From a virus: a stretch of 58,798 bases of DNA. The translations under genes and the position numbers were made by a program. The notes below the pieces were generated by a model. The model worked only from the letters and a program-made list of their open reading frames with translations, was not told the DNA's origin and ran no database searches. The first letter of the stretch is position 1. The number at the start of each line of letters is the position of its first letter. The DNA lies in the IMG/VR virus record IMGVR_UViG_3300006854_000006, positions 1 to 58,798 of that record; one strand, 5' to 3'. This document shows positions 22,973 to 31,695 of this stretch, piece after piece.

Positions 22973-23151
22973 TTAATGATCTTGGCGAACCACGCCAGTA
23001 CTCGAGCCAGTCGTCTTGCGCTACGACCGGCACGCTTAAAACGAGCAGCGGCACGCTTAGAGGCTTCGACTGAACGCTGAAGCGCATATAGGGATGGAAC
23101 AAGCAATCGCGCCATTTCCCGACCATCAATCTCGCATCGAATGTATTTCAT
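22969..23151 (-). CDS. Small basic protein sharing a motif with the tape-measure C terminus (60 aa)
   Basis: ATG 23151, overlapping the distal tail gene stop. The first 30 residues contain IDGREMARLLVPSLYALQR, closely matching IDGKTMAKLVIPSLYALSR near the end of the tape-measure protein at 23756. The remainder is a strongly basic helix (KRAAARFKRAGRSARR). It may compete for, or replicate, a tail-tip contact surface. Confidence 0.7.
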   Translation of the reverse strand: MKYIRCEIDGREMARLLVPSLYALQRSVEASKRAAARFKRAGRSARRLARVLAWFAKIIK

Positions 23152-23756
23152 AGCGAATTCACATCCTCCGTAAACCCAAACTCGAGATCGAAGAAGAGCG
23201 GCTCGTGCTCCACGATCGGATAGCGGTCCGGCACCAGACGGCCGGGCCAGTAGCGTTCCGATCGGAATCGGGCGCCGGAGGGATAGGCAAAATTGACGGT
23301 CTCGGCGAGGGTCACTTGCCCCGGCGACGGTGAATTGAGCGCCGTGACTTTCACGAGCTCCAGGTGCATGGCGTCACGCAGGACGTACAGATTATTCGCC
23401 ACGATGCCGGTGAGGCTGGTTAAGGAAATGAACGGAGCCCCGGCAGTGATCGCACCGCTTGATGTCGTCAGGACGGAATCCGTGGAATCGATGGCGAACG
23501 TCCACGACTTGCCGAGGGACGCCCAGACGATCCATTGCCGCAACTGGCGCTTGAGCGTCGCATCCGTCGCATCCCGGTTCCTGAAATTCCGGCTGGCCCA
23601 ATCGATGCGCGTGTCCGTCCGGACGAGCAGCGTTTCACACCGGCCCGACGCGGAGCGGTTATTCAGGACCTGCGGCTGATCCTCGATGGAGAGCTTGTAG
23701 GGAATCTTCGAGAGGGTGATCGTCTTGCCGTTGTAAGCGATTGCCGGAAAGCCCAC
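23148..23756 (-). CDS. Distal tail (Dit-like) protein (202 aa)
   Basis: GTG 23756, overlapping the tape-measure stop by 1 nt. All-beta look: FPAIAYNGKTITLSKIP at the N terminus, a central ITAGAPFISLTSLTGIVANNLYVL barrel and a C-terminal strand pair. Size and place between tape measure and tail hub match distal tail proteins that form the hexameric ring at the tail tip. Confidence 0.75.
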   Translation of the reverse strand: MGFPAIAYNGKTITLSKIPYKLSIEDQPQVLNNRSASGRCETLLVRTDTRIDWASRNFRNRDATDATLKRQLRQWIVWASLGKSWTFAIDSTDSVLTTSSGAITAGAPFISLTSLTGIVANNLYVLRDAMHLELVKVTALNSPSPGQVTLAETVNFAYPSGARFRSERYWPGRLVPDRYPIVEHEPLFFDLEFGFTEDVNSL

Positions 23757-25723
23757 TACCGCGCCCCCGCCAGCTGGAATCCCTGATTCCGACTTAATGC
23801 GTACAGGCTCGGGATGACCAGCTTCGCCATCGTTTTCCCATCGATCTGCAGATACACCGTCGTCGGGCCCGAGGGTGTCACGGCCTGGATATTCGCCGCG
23901 GTCCGTCCCAGGTCGGAGCGGATATTCGCAATCAGGGGATTGAGCGTGTCGAATGCCTGCTTGACGACCAACGCTTCGTCCGAGCCGCCCCGCGCGAATT
24001 GCTGTGCCGCCTGCGAAAAATCCGTCCAGGCGCTCTCGACGTCTTTGAGCTTGTTGGCCGCGCTCTCGCTCGAATGCAGGATCCGGTCCAGATCCTGCCC
24101 AAACGGGTCCTGGAACTTCTTCACGAAGGTCGAGGCTTCGTGGTGTGCCTGGGACTTCAGCCAGGCCGTGGTGCCAATGATGCCCGCGGCGGCGGCAATC
24201 GTGAACGGGTTCGTGGCGAAGGCAGCCAAGGATTTCGCGCTGATGCCGCCGAGGATTCCTCCCGCCGCGCCGCTTGTCCCACTGCCGCCGACTCCGCCGC
24301 CGCTTACCGGACCCAATACTAATTTCCCGAGTTTCGCGGCAAACGGATCGAGGAAGCCCTTGATCATCGTCGAGAGGAACGTGTCGGCGAGTGCGGCGAT
24401 GGTGTTCTTGCCTTGATCCTTGAAGGCCTGCCAGAAGCCTTTGCCGTTTGCGATGGAGTTCGTAAACATGCGAGAGATGTCATCGGAGAACTGGTCGATG
24501 ATTTTCAGCCCAGCTTCTCGCTGTTTCTTGAAATTATCGATGATCTGCTTGGCGCGTTCTCGTCCGGCATCTTCGCCCGCCTTTACATCGTCGGGAGTTT
24601 GGTTCCGGAACTTCTGCAGCTGCTCGTCCCAGTACTGGTTGTTCTTGATCAGCTCATCGCCGGCCTGCTGCAGGAGCGCATTCATGTCCTGGTAGTCCTT
24701 GATGATCAGTTTGGCGAGACGGTCGTTTTCGGCCAGTCCGGCTTTGACTTCCTCCCCGCCGGCAAAGGTCCGGTTATTGAATTCCTGTTGGCGTTTGATG
24801 ACTTCGTCGCCGGCCTGCTGTTCGAAGGCCAGCAATTCCTCGAGATCTTTCTTTCGCCGATCGCTCTGGTTTTTCTGGAATTCGGCAGCGGCGGCATCCG
24901 TGCGGACCATCCAGTCGATCATTTCCCGACGGTCTTTGATCTCATCGAGAGCGCCCTGCTTTTGCAGGTCGTTCTTCTTCTTGGTCAGTTCGTTTTGCAG
25001 GACGATTTGGCGATTGATCGCTGCCTGAATTTCTTCGCCGGATCGTTCCGATGGGATGTTGACGACCTCGCCGCCGCCCGTGATGATGTCTGTGCCTTTC
25101 GCTTCTTCCTGGAGAGCGACAATGGTTTTCAGGACCTTGGACAATTCATCATCGACGAGCTTTAGACTATCGGCCGAATCTTTACCGAACGCCTGATTGA
25201 AGGCAAGATCGAGATCGAGAACGGCGAGGCGGGCTTTGTTGTTCGAATCGATCAGATCGTCGTAGGCTTTCCTCGCGGTCTCCGTCCATCCCGTAATCGA
25301 TCCTTTGATTTTCTCGAAAGCTTCGGGCAGCTTCATCACCGCTTCGAGCAGCGCAATCACGCCAACCGTGGTGAATGCAGCCGACAACGCTGGCCCGATC
25401 GCGGACGAATGCGCCAGGAACTGAGTGGCCGCCTGCGGGAGTTGAATCCCGACCATGTTGGCCAGGCCCTGTGCCGCATCTTTCGATTGGTTCAAATTGC
25501 CGGCCGCATGCTTGGCGGACCCGCTCATGTTCTCCAGAGCCACCGCCGCCGCGCGGGCTTCATCGACACTGAGAGAGGGATTTTGCTTCGAGAGCTTATC
25601 GAAACTCTTGTTGAGGTTCTCGGCCTGGACCTTCAGCGCCGCGAGTTGAAGTTCCGCTTTCTTCGTGGGATCAGAAAATTGGTCGGCGGCCTTGAGGAGT
25701 ATCTCAACCGAACGATTGGCCAT
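23756..25723 (-). CDS. Tape-measure protein (655 aa)
   Basis: Sets tail length. Helical throughout, with coiled-coil start (DPTKKAELQLAALKVQAENLNKSF), a hydrophobic segment near residues 115-140 (PALSAAFTTVGVIALLEAV), a Gly-rich stretch about 485-510 and a second hydrophobic part. At about 0.15 nm per residue the tail would be near 100 nm, fitting a siphovirus. No peptidase or lytic domain is visible. The C terminus carries the IDGKTMAKLVIPSLYAL motif also present in the 60-residue gene at 22969. Confidence 0.85.
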   Translation of the reverse strand: MANRSVEILLKAADQFSDPTKKAELQLAALKVQAENLNKSFDKLSKQNPSLSVDEARAAAVALENMSGSAKHAAGNLNQSKDAAQGLANMVGIQLPQAATQFLAHSSAIGPALSAAFTTVGVIALLEAVMKLPEAFEKIKGSITGWTETARKAYDDLIDSNNKARLAVLDLDLAFNQAFGKDSADSLKLVDDELSKVLKTIVALQEEAKGTDIITGGGEVVNIPSERSGEEIQAAINRQIVLQNELTKKKNDLQKQGALDEIKDRREMIDWMVRTDAAAAEFQKNQSDRRKKDLEELLAFEQQAGDEVIKRQQEFNNRTFAGGEEVKAGLAENDRLAKLIIKDYQDMNALLQQAGDELIKNNQYWDEQLQKFRNQTPDDVKAGEDAGRERAKQIIDNFKKQREAGLKIIDQFSDDISRMFTNSIANGKGFWQAFKDQGKNTIAALADTFLSTMIKGFLDPFAAKLGKLVLGPVSGGGVGGSGTSGAAGGILGGISAKSLAAFATNPFTIAAAAGIIGTTAWLKSQAHHEASTFVKKFQDPFGQDLDRILHSSESAANKLKDVESAWTDFSQAAQQFARGGSDEALVVKQAFDTLNPLIANIRSDLGRTAANIQAVTPSGPTTVYLQIDGKTMAKLVIPSLYALSRNQGFQLAGAR

Positions 25724-25724
25724 T

Positions 25725-26447
25725 TTAGTTCACCGCCTCAACTATTCCGCAATTAGGCAGAGCACCTAAAGGCATCACGCGCAATAACTCACCGGTGTGG
25801 GGATTCCGCCATTCAGTTCGATAGCGCTTGTTGCTGTTGCAGGAGAAGCACGCAGGCAGGATGTTCTCGATGAAATTGGAGCCGCCGCGCTCAAGGGGTA
25901 TTACATGGTCGACAGTGAGCCGCTTGGAAGGCTTCAGGCAGTAAGCGCAGTGATAATCAAAGATCCAGAGTAGGAGGTTCCATTCTCCAGGCGTGAACAC
26001 TCCAGGACTCCCCGACTTGGTCGCCCGAGTTTTGTGCCCCCACTGCCTTCGCAGCCCATGCGCTTTTTCTCGGTCGTAATATTCCTGAATTTTGGCTTGG
26101 TTACTGGCTCTCCACTTTGCCTGACGTTGTTTAAACCATTCCGGATTTCTGGCTCTCCAAATGGGAGCGTATTCTCCGCTCCGCTTATTTCTGGCCGCAA
26201 TCCTGCACTTCTCGCAGCGTTTCCGCTGTGCATGCCGAAGGACTGGTCCGATGCCGCAGTCAATGCACGCCACAAGTTTCGGCCGTTTCGCTTTTTCCTC
26301 TCGACGCTTGTCGTCATATTTCTGAGTCGCCGCACGATGCGACAACCGCCTGACTTGAGGACGGCATTCCGCGCAATACCGATGGTTCCCTCTGGATCTA
26401 ACGACTTCGAAAGCGCCGCCACATTCCTTACAGAGTTTGTTACTCAT
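25725..26447 (-). CDS. HNH endonuclease with N-terminal zinc fingers (240 aa)
   Basis: Residues 1-85 contain zinc pairs (CKECGG, YCAECRP, CIDCG, CEKCR). The HNH core is CAYCLKPSKRLTVDHVIPLERGGSN, followed by ACFSCNSNK, with HV.P and the final N/H ligands intact. It sits between the tape measure and gp10-like genes and overlaps the latter by 8 nt. A homing endonuclease insertion in the tail operon is the simplest reading. Confidence 0.9.
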   Translation of the reverse strand: MSNKLCKECGGAFEVVRSRGNHRYCAECRPQVRRLSHRAATQKYDDKRREEKAKRPKLVACIDCGIGPVLRHAQRKRCEKCRIAARNKRSGEYAPIWRARNPEWFKQRQAKWRASNQAKIQEYYDREKAHGLRRQWGHKTRATKSGSPGVFTPGEWNLLLWIFDYHCAYCLKPSKRLTVDHVIPLERGGSNFIENILPACFSCNSNKRYRTEWRNPHTGELLRVMPLGALPNCGIVEAVN

Positions 26448-26820
26448 GTTGTTTCTGCTCTAGTGTCTGAAAAAACGTCGTGGTGTAGATATCCGCCAGT
26501 TGCGATTCAATCGCTACGAAGGCTTTGGCGAAATTCCCATGCGCTGCAATCCGACCATCCTTCGTTCCGTACTCCAAGATGTGCGCGACGAAATGCCGGT
26601 CACCGATGATCCGCACCGAGGCCGCGCGCATCTTGTTTTTCTGCCTAAAGAACCGGATGGCCACCTGACTCGCCATCCGGCCGGACTTGACGGGAATGAA
26701 CGGGCGAACACGCGAAGTGGCCTGAGCGGCCGTCACAGTCATCGCCTGGTCGTTGGCCTCAATGATTTCCTTCCGGACGTCATCGAAGGTGAAGTTGGTC
26801 TGAACGGAAATTTGGAACAT
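26440..26820 (-). CDS. HK97 gp10-like neck/tail-completion protein (126 aa)
   Basis: Starts at ATG 26820. The pattern AAQATSRVRPFIPVKSG followed by VGDRHFVAHILEYGT and AHGNFAKAF is typical of the gp10 family (small neck proteins). These genes normally lie between head and tail genes; here it is after the tail-chaperone genes, separated from the head-closure gene. A plus-strand gene lies just upstream, so local rearrangement is possible. Confidence 0.75.
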   Translation of the reverse strand: MFQISVQTNFTFDDVRKEIIEANDQAMTVTAAQATSRVRPFIPVKSGRMASQVAIRFFRQKNKMRAASVRIIGDRHFVAHILEYGTKDGRIAAHGNFAKAFVAIESQLADIYTTTFFQTLEQKQHE

Positions 26821-26834
26821 GAATCTATGTCGAC

Positions 26835-27200
26835 ATGCTAGAGTCGGCCGTGATGAAACGGGCAGGACTCGCCGTAGGACTGATCGGCCTCTTTATTGTT
26901 GCGGTCTGGTGGATCATCCCCAACTGGCAACACCAACGCCGCGAAGAACGGGCCAGGAAAATCCTCGAGACGCTGACACCAGAAACCGCCATTAGTCGGT
27001 GTGGGAATCCCGAGTCGGATACCGTCGACAGGACTGATGAGCTCACGATCCGGCAGATGACCTACGGTTTAGTGACCTTAAACTTCGTCACATTGAAGGG
27101 CGACACTCCATCGAATCCAGGGTTCCGATCTCGCTCGCTCGACGATGCGGCGACTAATACCGATCGACTGTACAGTCTGCCCTGTCTGGTTCCCAAATAA
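26835..27200 (+). CDS. Plus-strand single-pass membrane protein inside the late operon (121 aa)
   Basis: Reads against the surrounding late genes. The start is ATG 26835 or, more natural for a signal-anchor, ATG 26853 (MKRAGLAVG). A transmembrane helix (AGLAVGLIGLFIVAVWWII) is followed by a soluble part with two Cys. It fills the whole gap between two minus genes. It resembles a moron expressed from its own promoter in the lysogen, for example for host surface alteration or exclusion. The function is unknown. Confidence 0.7.
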   Translation: MLESAVMKRAGLAVGLIGLFIVAVWWIIPNWQHQRREERARKILETLTPETAISRCGNPESDTVDRTDELTIRQMTYGLVTLNFVTLKGDTPSNPGFRSRSLDDAATNTDRLYSLPCLVPK

Positions 27201-27204
27201 GCCA

Positions 27205-27540
27205 TCAGTTCGGCTCCCCTGCCTTCTGTGCCGCCTGGAGGGCGAGAAGGATTTGCAGCTGCTCCTCTGGCGTCTGCTGGCGTGCCGGCTCCTCGTAGAA
27301 CTGCGGCATGAACATCTCCAAGGGATACGGTTTCTGCTTGGGGTCGCGATGGATGTCCGCGAGGGTCTTTTGAATCATGCCGGCCTGGATGTCGCCGCGC
27401 CGATCGCCAAAGGGTTCAATGCTGTCGTAGAGCATGAACGCATAGAAATCGGACATCGGCATCTCGTCAATTTCGTGGGGAAACTTGCCGAGATATCCCG
27501 CTAGGCGGAAGCGGAATCGGACATCCGGCCGGCTTCGGAT
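27205..27540 (-). CDS. Tail-assembly chaperone extension (T part), expressed by -1 frameshift
   Basis: Reached only by a -1 shift from the gene at 27501. After the slip the frame reads RFRLAGYLGKFPHEIDEMPMSDFYAFM, the usual start of the GpT-like part of tail chaperones (RLAAYLGK...EL..M). The protein ends at the stop 27205-27207. The fused product would be about 220 residues. An internal ATG (27462) could also be used but lacks an obvious ribosome site. Confidence 0.8.
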   Translation of the reverse strand: MRSRPDVRFRFRLAGYLGKFPHEIDEMPMSDFYAFMLYDSIEPFGDRRGDIQAGMIQKTLADIHRDPKQKPYPLEMFMPQFYEEPARQQTPEEQLQILLALQAAQKAGEPN

Positions 27541-27866
27541 TTTTTTTCGAGCTGCTCCGCCGATGCGGCATCGGTTCCGTGCAGTTGCACAAAAGCGTCG
27601 GTGATCCGCTGCGCCGCAGGATACGGAAACTCCAGCAGGGCAGCCCCATCCGGGAAGACCGGTTGGCCGTCCTCATCAATGATCGAGAGGGCCAGCAATG
27701 TCCGCAGTCGATCGGCCGGGTTCTGGGATTCCGGCGCGTCGCGGAATTGTCCGGCCGTCAGCTCCCGTAAGGTGACGCTGAGTTCCATCTCCGGCAGATC
27801 GACCGTCACTGTTCGAAGCTTCGACCGGAGATCGGTGCCGCGTTGCAATCGGGGATAGGTACTCAT
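27501..27866 (-). CDS. Tail-assembly chaperone G (121 aa)
   Basis: ATG 27866, two bases after the tail-tube stop. Size, order (after tail tube, before tape measure) and the helical sequence with a preceding beta part match the upstream member of the two-frame chaperone pair of siphoviruses. Reads QLEKKSEAG at the slippery site and ends 13 codons later. Confidence 0.8.
   Translation of the reverse strand: MSTYPRLQRGTDLRSKLRTVTVDLPEMELSVTLRELTAGQFRDAPESQNPADRLRTLLALSIIDEDGQPVFPDGAALLEFPYPAAQRITDAFVQLHGTDAASAEQLEKKSEAGRMSDSASA
27540..27546 (-). promoter_or_regulatory. Slippery heptamer A-AAA-AAA for programmed -1 frameshift
   Basis: On the minus strand an 8-A run encodes GAA AAA AAA in frame; the last seven are the ideal X XXY YYZ site. 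Slipping back by one opens the T frame directly after. This exact arrangement, at the 3' end of the first chaperone gene, is standard for tail G-GT pairs. Confidence 0.85.
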
Positions 27867-27868
27867 GA

Positions 27869-28297
27869 TTAAACCGGTCCCGTGATCGCACCCGTCAGCT
27901 TCAGGGTGAACGAGGCGTGCACAACTTCGTTCGGCGCGATCGGCCCGGCACGCCAGCCCTTGACAATGCCGGAGAACGAGAAGGTCAAGCTCCCGCCGCC
28001 GGAAGGCAGTGTCAGCTTGAAGTTCTTTGCCGTTCCGGCCACCGTGGCGGCGATCAGTGCGGCATGCGTGGTATCGGTCGGCTTGTAGTTCACGACGACC
28101 GGCACTTCAATCCCGTCCGGCAAACCGCCGATGTATTCCTTGGCGGTCGATTGCAGGTGCGTCGCTTCGATGAGATCGTTGTCCTGCCCGAGCTCGCCGA
28201 AGGACACGACTTCATAAACAGTCGAGAAGACTTCCGGCGATGCGCCATCGCCGATTTTGAATTGGGACAGGCTCCCCTTGAATGCAGTCGTGGTCAT
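27869..28297 (-). CDS. Major tail tube protein (142 aa)
   Basis: ATG 28297 after AGGAG. The form FKGSLSQFKIGDG...EVVSFGELGQDNDLIEATHLQSTAKEYI...LPDGIEVPVVVNY is that of lambda gpV-like tube subunits, with the usual terminal beta sandwich. Size is right. Placed directly after the head-closure gene and before the chaperones. Confidence 0.85.
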   Translation of the reverse strand: MTTTAFKGSLSQFKIGDGASPEVFSTVYEVVSFGELGQDNDLIEATHLQSTAKEYIGGLPDGIEVPVVVNYKPTDTTHAALIAATVAGTAKNFKLTLPSGGGSLTFSFSGIVKGWRAGPIAPNEVVHASFTLKLTGAITGPV

Positions 28298-28316
28298 GGA
28301 CTCCTCCTAAAATCGG

Positions 28317-28688
28317 TCAGGCTTCGGGTGGTTCGACAATGGGCACGCCTTCCATAAATTCCCGCTCCGTCGATTCGAGATGCGTGACTTCGATCATGTT
28401 CGTCAGATCACAGGTGATGGTCAGCATCGTCCGTTTCCGATCGTGGACAGCGCTCGCGATGTACCAGAGAGCTCCGTCCCAGATAATGCGATGCGACAGC
28501 GCATTGATTTCGGTACCATCGCCTGTCTTGCGGTAGCGGATGATGAACTGCGCCGCCGTCTCGCTGAGACGTTCGGCTTCGGCCGAAATCGGTCCGCCGA
28601 AATCGGCTGTCCAGCTTTCCGGCGTCACGCCGGCCGCGGGAATGCGCTTCTCGAAAGTCACGTAGTCGGACAATCGACCGGCTCTCAC
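28317..28688 (-). CDS. Head-closure (gp16/head-tail adaptor) protein (123 aa)
   Basis: GTG 28688 with a GTGA overlap to the upstream glycosyltransferase. AGRLSDYVTFEKRIPAAG, then ADFGGPISAEAERLSE and YRKTGDGTEINALSHRIIWDGALWYI match the SPP1 gp16-type fold that plugs the portal. It is separated from its expected partner, the connector at 36725, by the 8-kb glycan cassette. Confidence 0.85.
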   Translation of the reverse strand: MRAGRLSDYVTFEKRIPAAGVTPESWTADFGGPISAEAERLSETAAQFIIRYRKTGDGTEINALSHRIIWDGALWYIASAVHDRKRTMLTITCDLTNMIEVTHLESTEREFMEGVPIVEPPEA

Positions 28689-29341
28689 CGAAACCCAGAT
28701 GGGACCGCATCCCTCAAGACCGGCCGGTATTGCAGATTGTTATCGAACCGTTTCACGCTCGTGTTCTGGTCATGGATCCGAGCCCACATCATCGCGCCGG
28801 CTGGAACGCTGATCAGTTCGCCGGCTTGCCGCGCGTCCTTCACGAATTCGTTGTCCTCGCCGACGTTCGGATGCTCCGGGCCGGATCGGAAATAGTGATC
28901 TTTCCAGAACGACCGGCGATAACAGAGTGAGGTGCCCAGGGCATAACTGGAATCGCCGACATACTGGATCCATTGTCCGGACGGTTCGATTTTGAAGAGC
29001 ATCGAGTGATAGCCCGTCACCGCTTTACCGGAGACTTCGAGGCGCTCGACCTGGTCGGCCATACGTTCCGGCGAAGACCAGTCGTCACTATCGAAGTGCA
29101 TGATGATGTCGCCGCTACTCAATTCGATCGCCCTGTTGCGCTTGCATGGGATCGGCTTCGAAGATTCCCAGAAATATCGGACATTGGAATACCGCCGCGG
29201 CTCCGGGAAAGAGCGCTCCTCATCGTCATCCAGGATGATCAGTTCCTTCTCCGGATACGTCTGCGCGAGGAAGCATTCGAGCGCCTGGTGCGCCCACGCC
29301 TGCCGCCCGCGCGTCGGCATAATCGCGGACACGAGAATCAC
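28685..29341 (-). CDS. GT2-type glycosyltransferase (218 aa)
   Basis: The GTG at 29341 overlaps the previous stop (GTGA), giving MILVSAIMPTRGRQ. Standard GT-A features: PTRGR, LIILDDDEE, KRNRAIELSSGDIIMHFDSDDW (DxD-like metal site near residue 95), GTSLCYRRSFW and the EDNEFVKDA acceptor-side acid. It transfers a sugar from a nucleotide donor. The acceptor is unknown. Confidence 0.9.
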   Translation of the reverse strand: MILVSAIMPTRGRQAWAHQALECFLAQTYPEKELIILDDDEERSFPEPRRYSNVRYFWESSKPIPCKRNRAIELSSGDIIMHFDSDDWSSPERMADQVERLEVSGKAVTGYHSMLFKIEPSGQWIQYVGDSSYALGTSLCYRRSFWKDHYFRSGPEHPNVGEDNEFVKDARQAGELISVPAGAMMWARIHDQNTSVKRFDNNLQYRPVLRDAVPSGFR

Positions 29342-29979
29342 GCCGCGATCGGCCTCAGCGACCAATCGACGGCAATGCCGAGCTGGTCACATAAACGCTT
29401 GGCATCCGGGTTCCAGTATCCCCGATCGATGCCGCTCACCAGATACTCCAACGGCCAGGGCTGGGCCTCGCGCTTGAAAGAGAGCACCGGCACCGGCAGC
29501 GTGTCGCTGAAGGGCGTCCCGCGATTCTCGAAGTCGCCGGCTTCGCCCGTCGTTGTGTTCAGGCAGTAGCGGGCGATCTCGGCCAGATAGTCCGGTTGCC
29601 AGATGGCGACCTGACAGGAGATACGAGCGGCGGTCCCGCGCGGGATTCGACCGAAGTGAGGATCGCCGAAATCTTCAACGGCTCCCGGGCACGGATAGAG
29701 CCGCACACATCCGGCGCCTCGGGATTCGAGCAGCTCCCAGCCGCGCGCCACGAGATCGGATTGCACGGGCGCGGTCAAAAAGAAATCCTCCTGAAACACC
29801 ATAAGCGGCTCGTCGCTCTCGAGAGCCGAACGCAGGAGCACCCCGCACCACGGCTCACCGGCCCGGTCACTGTGAAACGTGATCGGATACGGGCAGTCAG
29901 GCCAGAAATGCTTCACGAGCGCAAGGAACGGATCCCAGGCATCCCGGTAGGCCGCGCAGGTGATGACGGCTACGCGCAC
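29338..29979 (-). CDS. Glycosyltransferase-like protein (213 aa)
   Basis: GTG 29979. It begins MRVAVITCAAYRDAWDPFLALVKHFWP, like phage and cyanobacterial proteins grouped loosely with glycosyltransferases, and has EDFFLTAPV near residue 65 in the position of a DxD site. The classical nucleotide-binding motif is weak, so the catalytic role is inferred mainly from the neighbours. Confidence 0.6.
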   Translation of the reverse strand: MRVAVITCAAYRDAWDPFLALVKHFWPDCPYPITFHSDRAGEPWCGVLLRSALESDEPLMVFQEDFFLTAPVQSDLVARGWELLESRGAGCVRLYPCPGAVEDFGDPHFGRIPRGTAARISCQVAIWQPDYLAEIARYCLNTTTGEAGDFENRGTPFSDTLPVPVLSFKREAQPWPLEYLVSGIDRGYWNPDAKRLCDQLGIAVDWSLRPIAA

Positions 29980-30887
29980 GAGACGAGTCCCATCGTCTGC
30001 AATTGTTTTTCGACGGCATAGGCCATCGTCTTCGGCCAGTCCGCGGCGTTCAGCCAGCGCAACCAGGATGCCCGCGCCTCGAGGCCCATCGTGATCAATT
30101 CCACGTCGCTCGTGTTCCGGAGAAACTCGGCGATGATCTCGCCCGCCGATCCCGCCTGTTGCCGTTCGATGTGCAGCATGAAGGCGTCGTAAGGGATTTC
30201 CTCGTCGAAAGGAAAGACGACATCCGAAGCAATCAGTATGGGGACGCGTCCGGCGGACATCGCTTCAAAGAACCGGTAAGGGAAAACCCCGGGTATCGAT
30301 TCCGGGCAGAGGCAGACGCGCGATTCGCGCATGCTCCGACGGAACTCGGCACGCCGGCGAACGCCTTCCGGTTCGTGATAGATGTAGCCGGTAAAATCCT
30401 CGTAGCGCGCCATGTCGCAGCGCAGGCCTAGATGGTCGAGGCACGATTGCGACGAGATCCGGCGAGTGTCGGTCGAGAGCCATGCGTGGAAACTGACATC
30501 GTAGGTGAAGCCCGCTTCCGGCAGATCCACGCATTCGGCGAAATCCTCCACGGGCCAGGCCACGTTGATGGAGTGTGGATCGTCATCCCACATCCAGGTC
30601 CGGAGATCGCATCGAATGAAGAGGCACGGCAGTCCGATCGCCCGAGTGAAGTTATCGCTGACATCGAGAAAGGCATGGCGCGCTTCATTGCCGGCCCAAT
30701 GAGGCAGGTGCGACAACCGCTCTTTCCGAAGCACGCCATTCTCAAGAAAGCCACTCAATGATCCGGGGCAGACGAAAACATCGGCAACATTCGGGTCTTC
30801 TGTTACTGGGATGCCGTCCAGGCGCAGTTCGCCCGGCGGCCACCGATCGAGTCCCGCCTCAGCGGGTTTGTAGATGTACTGATGCAA
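29970..30887 (-). CDS. Exostosin-like (GT47-type) glycosyltransferase (305 aa)
   Basis: TTG 30887, overlapping the upstream gene by 29 nt. The N terminus MHQYIYKPAEAG and the C-terminal half (SRVCLCPESIPGVFPYRFFEAMSAGRVPILIASDVVFPF) show the exostosin signature (RFFEAMxAGxIPVI). Inverting GT-B type enzymes of this family use UDP-sugars. It is unusual in phages. Confidence 0.85.
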   Translation of the reverse strand: MHQYIYKPAEAGLDRWPPGELRLDGIPVTEDPNVADVFVCPGSLSGFLENGVLRKERLSHLPHWAGNEARHAFLDVSDNFTRAIGLPCLFIRCDLRTWMWDDDPHSINVAWPVEDFAECVDLPEAGFTYDVSFHAWLSTDTRRISSQSCLDHLGLRCDMARYEDFTGYIYHEPEGVRRRAEFRRSMRESRVCLCPESIPGVFPYRFFEAMSAGRVPILIASDVVFPFDEEIPYDAFMLHIERQQAGSAGEIIAEFLRNTSDVELITMGLEARASWLRWLNAADWPKTMAYAVEKQLQTMGLVSCA

Positions 30888-31695
30888 TGCGATCTTGGGC
30901 TTGTTTGTAGGCCAGCAGATAGGGTTCGTAAATAGACTCTCGATCTTCCGGTCGCAGCGCGTAGTGGGTCAGGCGTCCTTGCTGGGCATCGAACTCGTGG
31001 GCGTGATAGCAAATCAGGGACGCGCCATCGAGTCGCGGCCCGGCGGTGACGCGCCAGTTCGCAATCGACCATGGCCCCGCATTCACGCCGATGTTTTCGA
31101 TGACACAGCATTCCGGACCGTAAGCCTCCGGCCAGACGTCGAGATATTTTTGATCGCCGCAGCCATCGGTTGCGGAGCATTTGGTCCGGCACTGCGCCGC
31201 CCACGTCGCGACGCACCGGTGGCCGACTCGCGTGTTTTTGAAATGCACGAAACCGACGTTGAAGAGGCCGTTCACCTCAAGATATTTTTTCGAGGGGATC
31301 AGCCGATGCGGTGTGATCGCGATCGAGCGCATGCCGATTTCCGCAAAGACAGGGGCCGGATCCGCAAAGAAAAACGTGTCCGCGTCGAGATACGTCACTT
31401 CGAAAAGGCCGCTCACGAAGAGAAACTCGCAAAGCTGGGAGGCCAGCATCCAGCACCACTCTTGATGCGTGCGGGCCTGGTGGATCGCCTCGAGTCCGCA
31501 GTCGGCTTCGAACGCCTCGCCAGCGATCATCGTCACTTCCGGCAGCGATAGACCACTGAGTACATCCTGCGTTGGATCATCCAGAGCGAGGATGTGCAAC
31601 ATGAAGGGCTCGCTGGAATGCCGCTTCAACGAATCGTAGAGGGCGAGGCCTTGCGGCAGATATTTCTGATCGAAGAGCGTGCAGTAGTGCCTCAT
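30859..31695 (-). CDS. GT8-like glycosyltransferase (278 aa)
   Basis: ATG 31695 (ATGA overlap). MRHYCTLFDQKYLPQGLALYDSL is the opening of GT8-type enzymes; LDADTFFFADP near residue 100 is the DxD metal site; NGLFNVGFVHFKN and the later NIGVNAGPWSIANWRV are the usual acceptor-side segments. Retaining transferases of this kind use UDP-Glc or UDP-Gal; donor not determined. Confidence 0.85.
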   Translation of the reverse strand: MRHYCTLFDQKYLPQGLALYDSLKRHSSEPFMLHILALDDPTQDVLSGLSLPEVTMIAGEAFEADCGLEAIHQARTHQEWCWMLASQLCEFLFVSGLFEVTYLDADTFFFADPAPVFAEIGMRSIAITPHRLIPSKKYLEVNGLFNVGFVHFKNTRVGHRCVATWAAQCRTKCSATDGCGDQKYLDVWPEAYGPECCVIENIGVNAGPWSIANWRVTAGPRLDGASLICYHAHEFDAQQGRLTHYALRPEDRESIYEPYLLAYKQAQDRIASVHLQTR

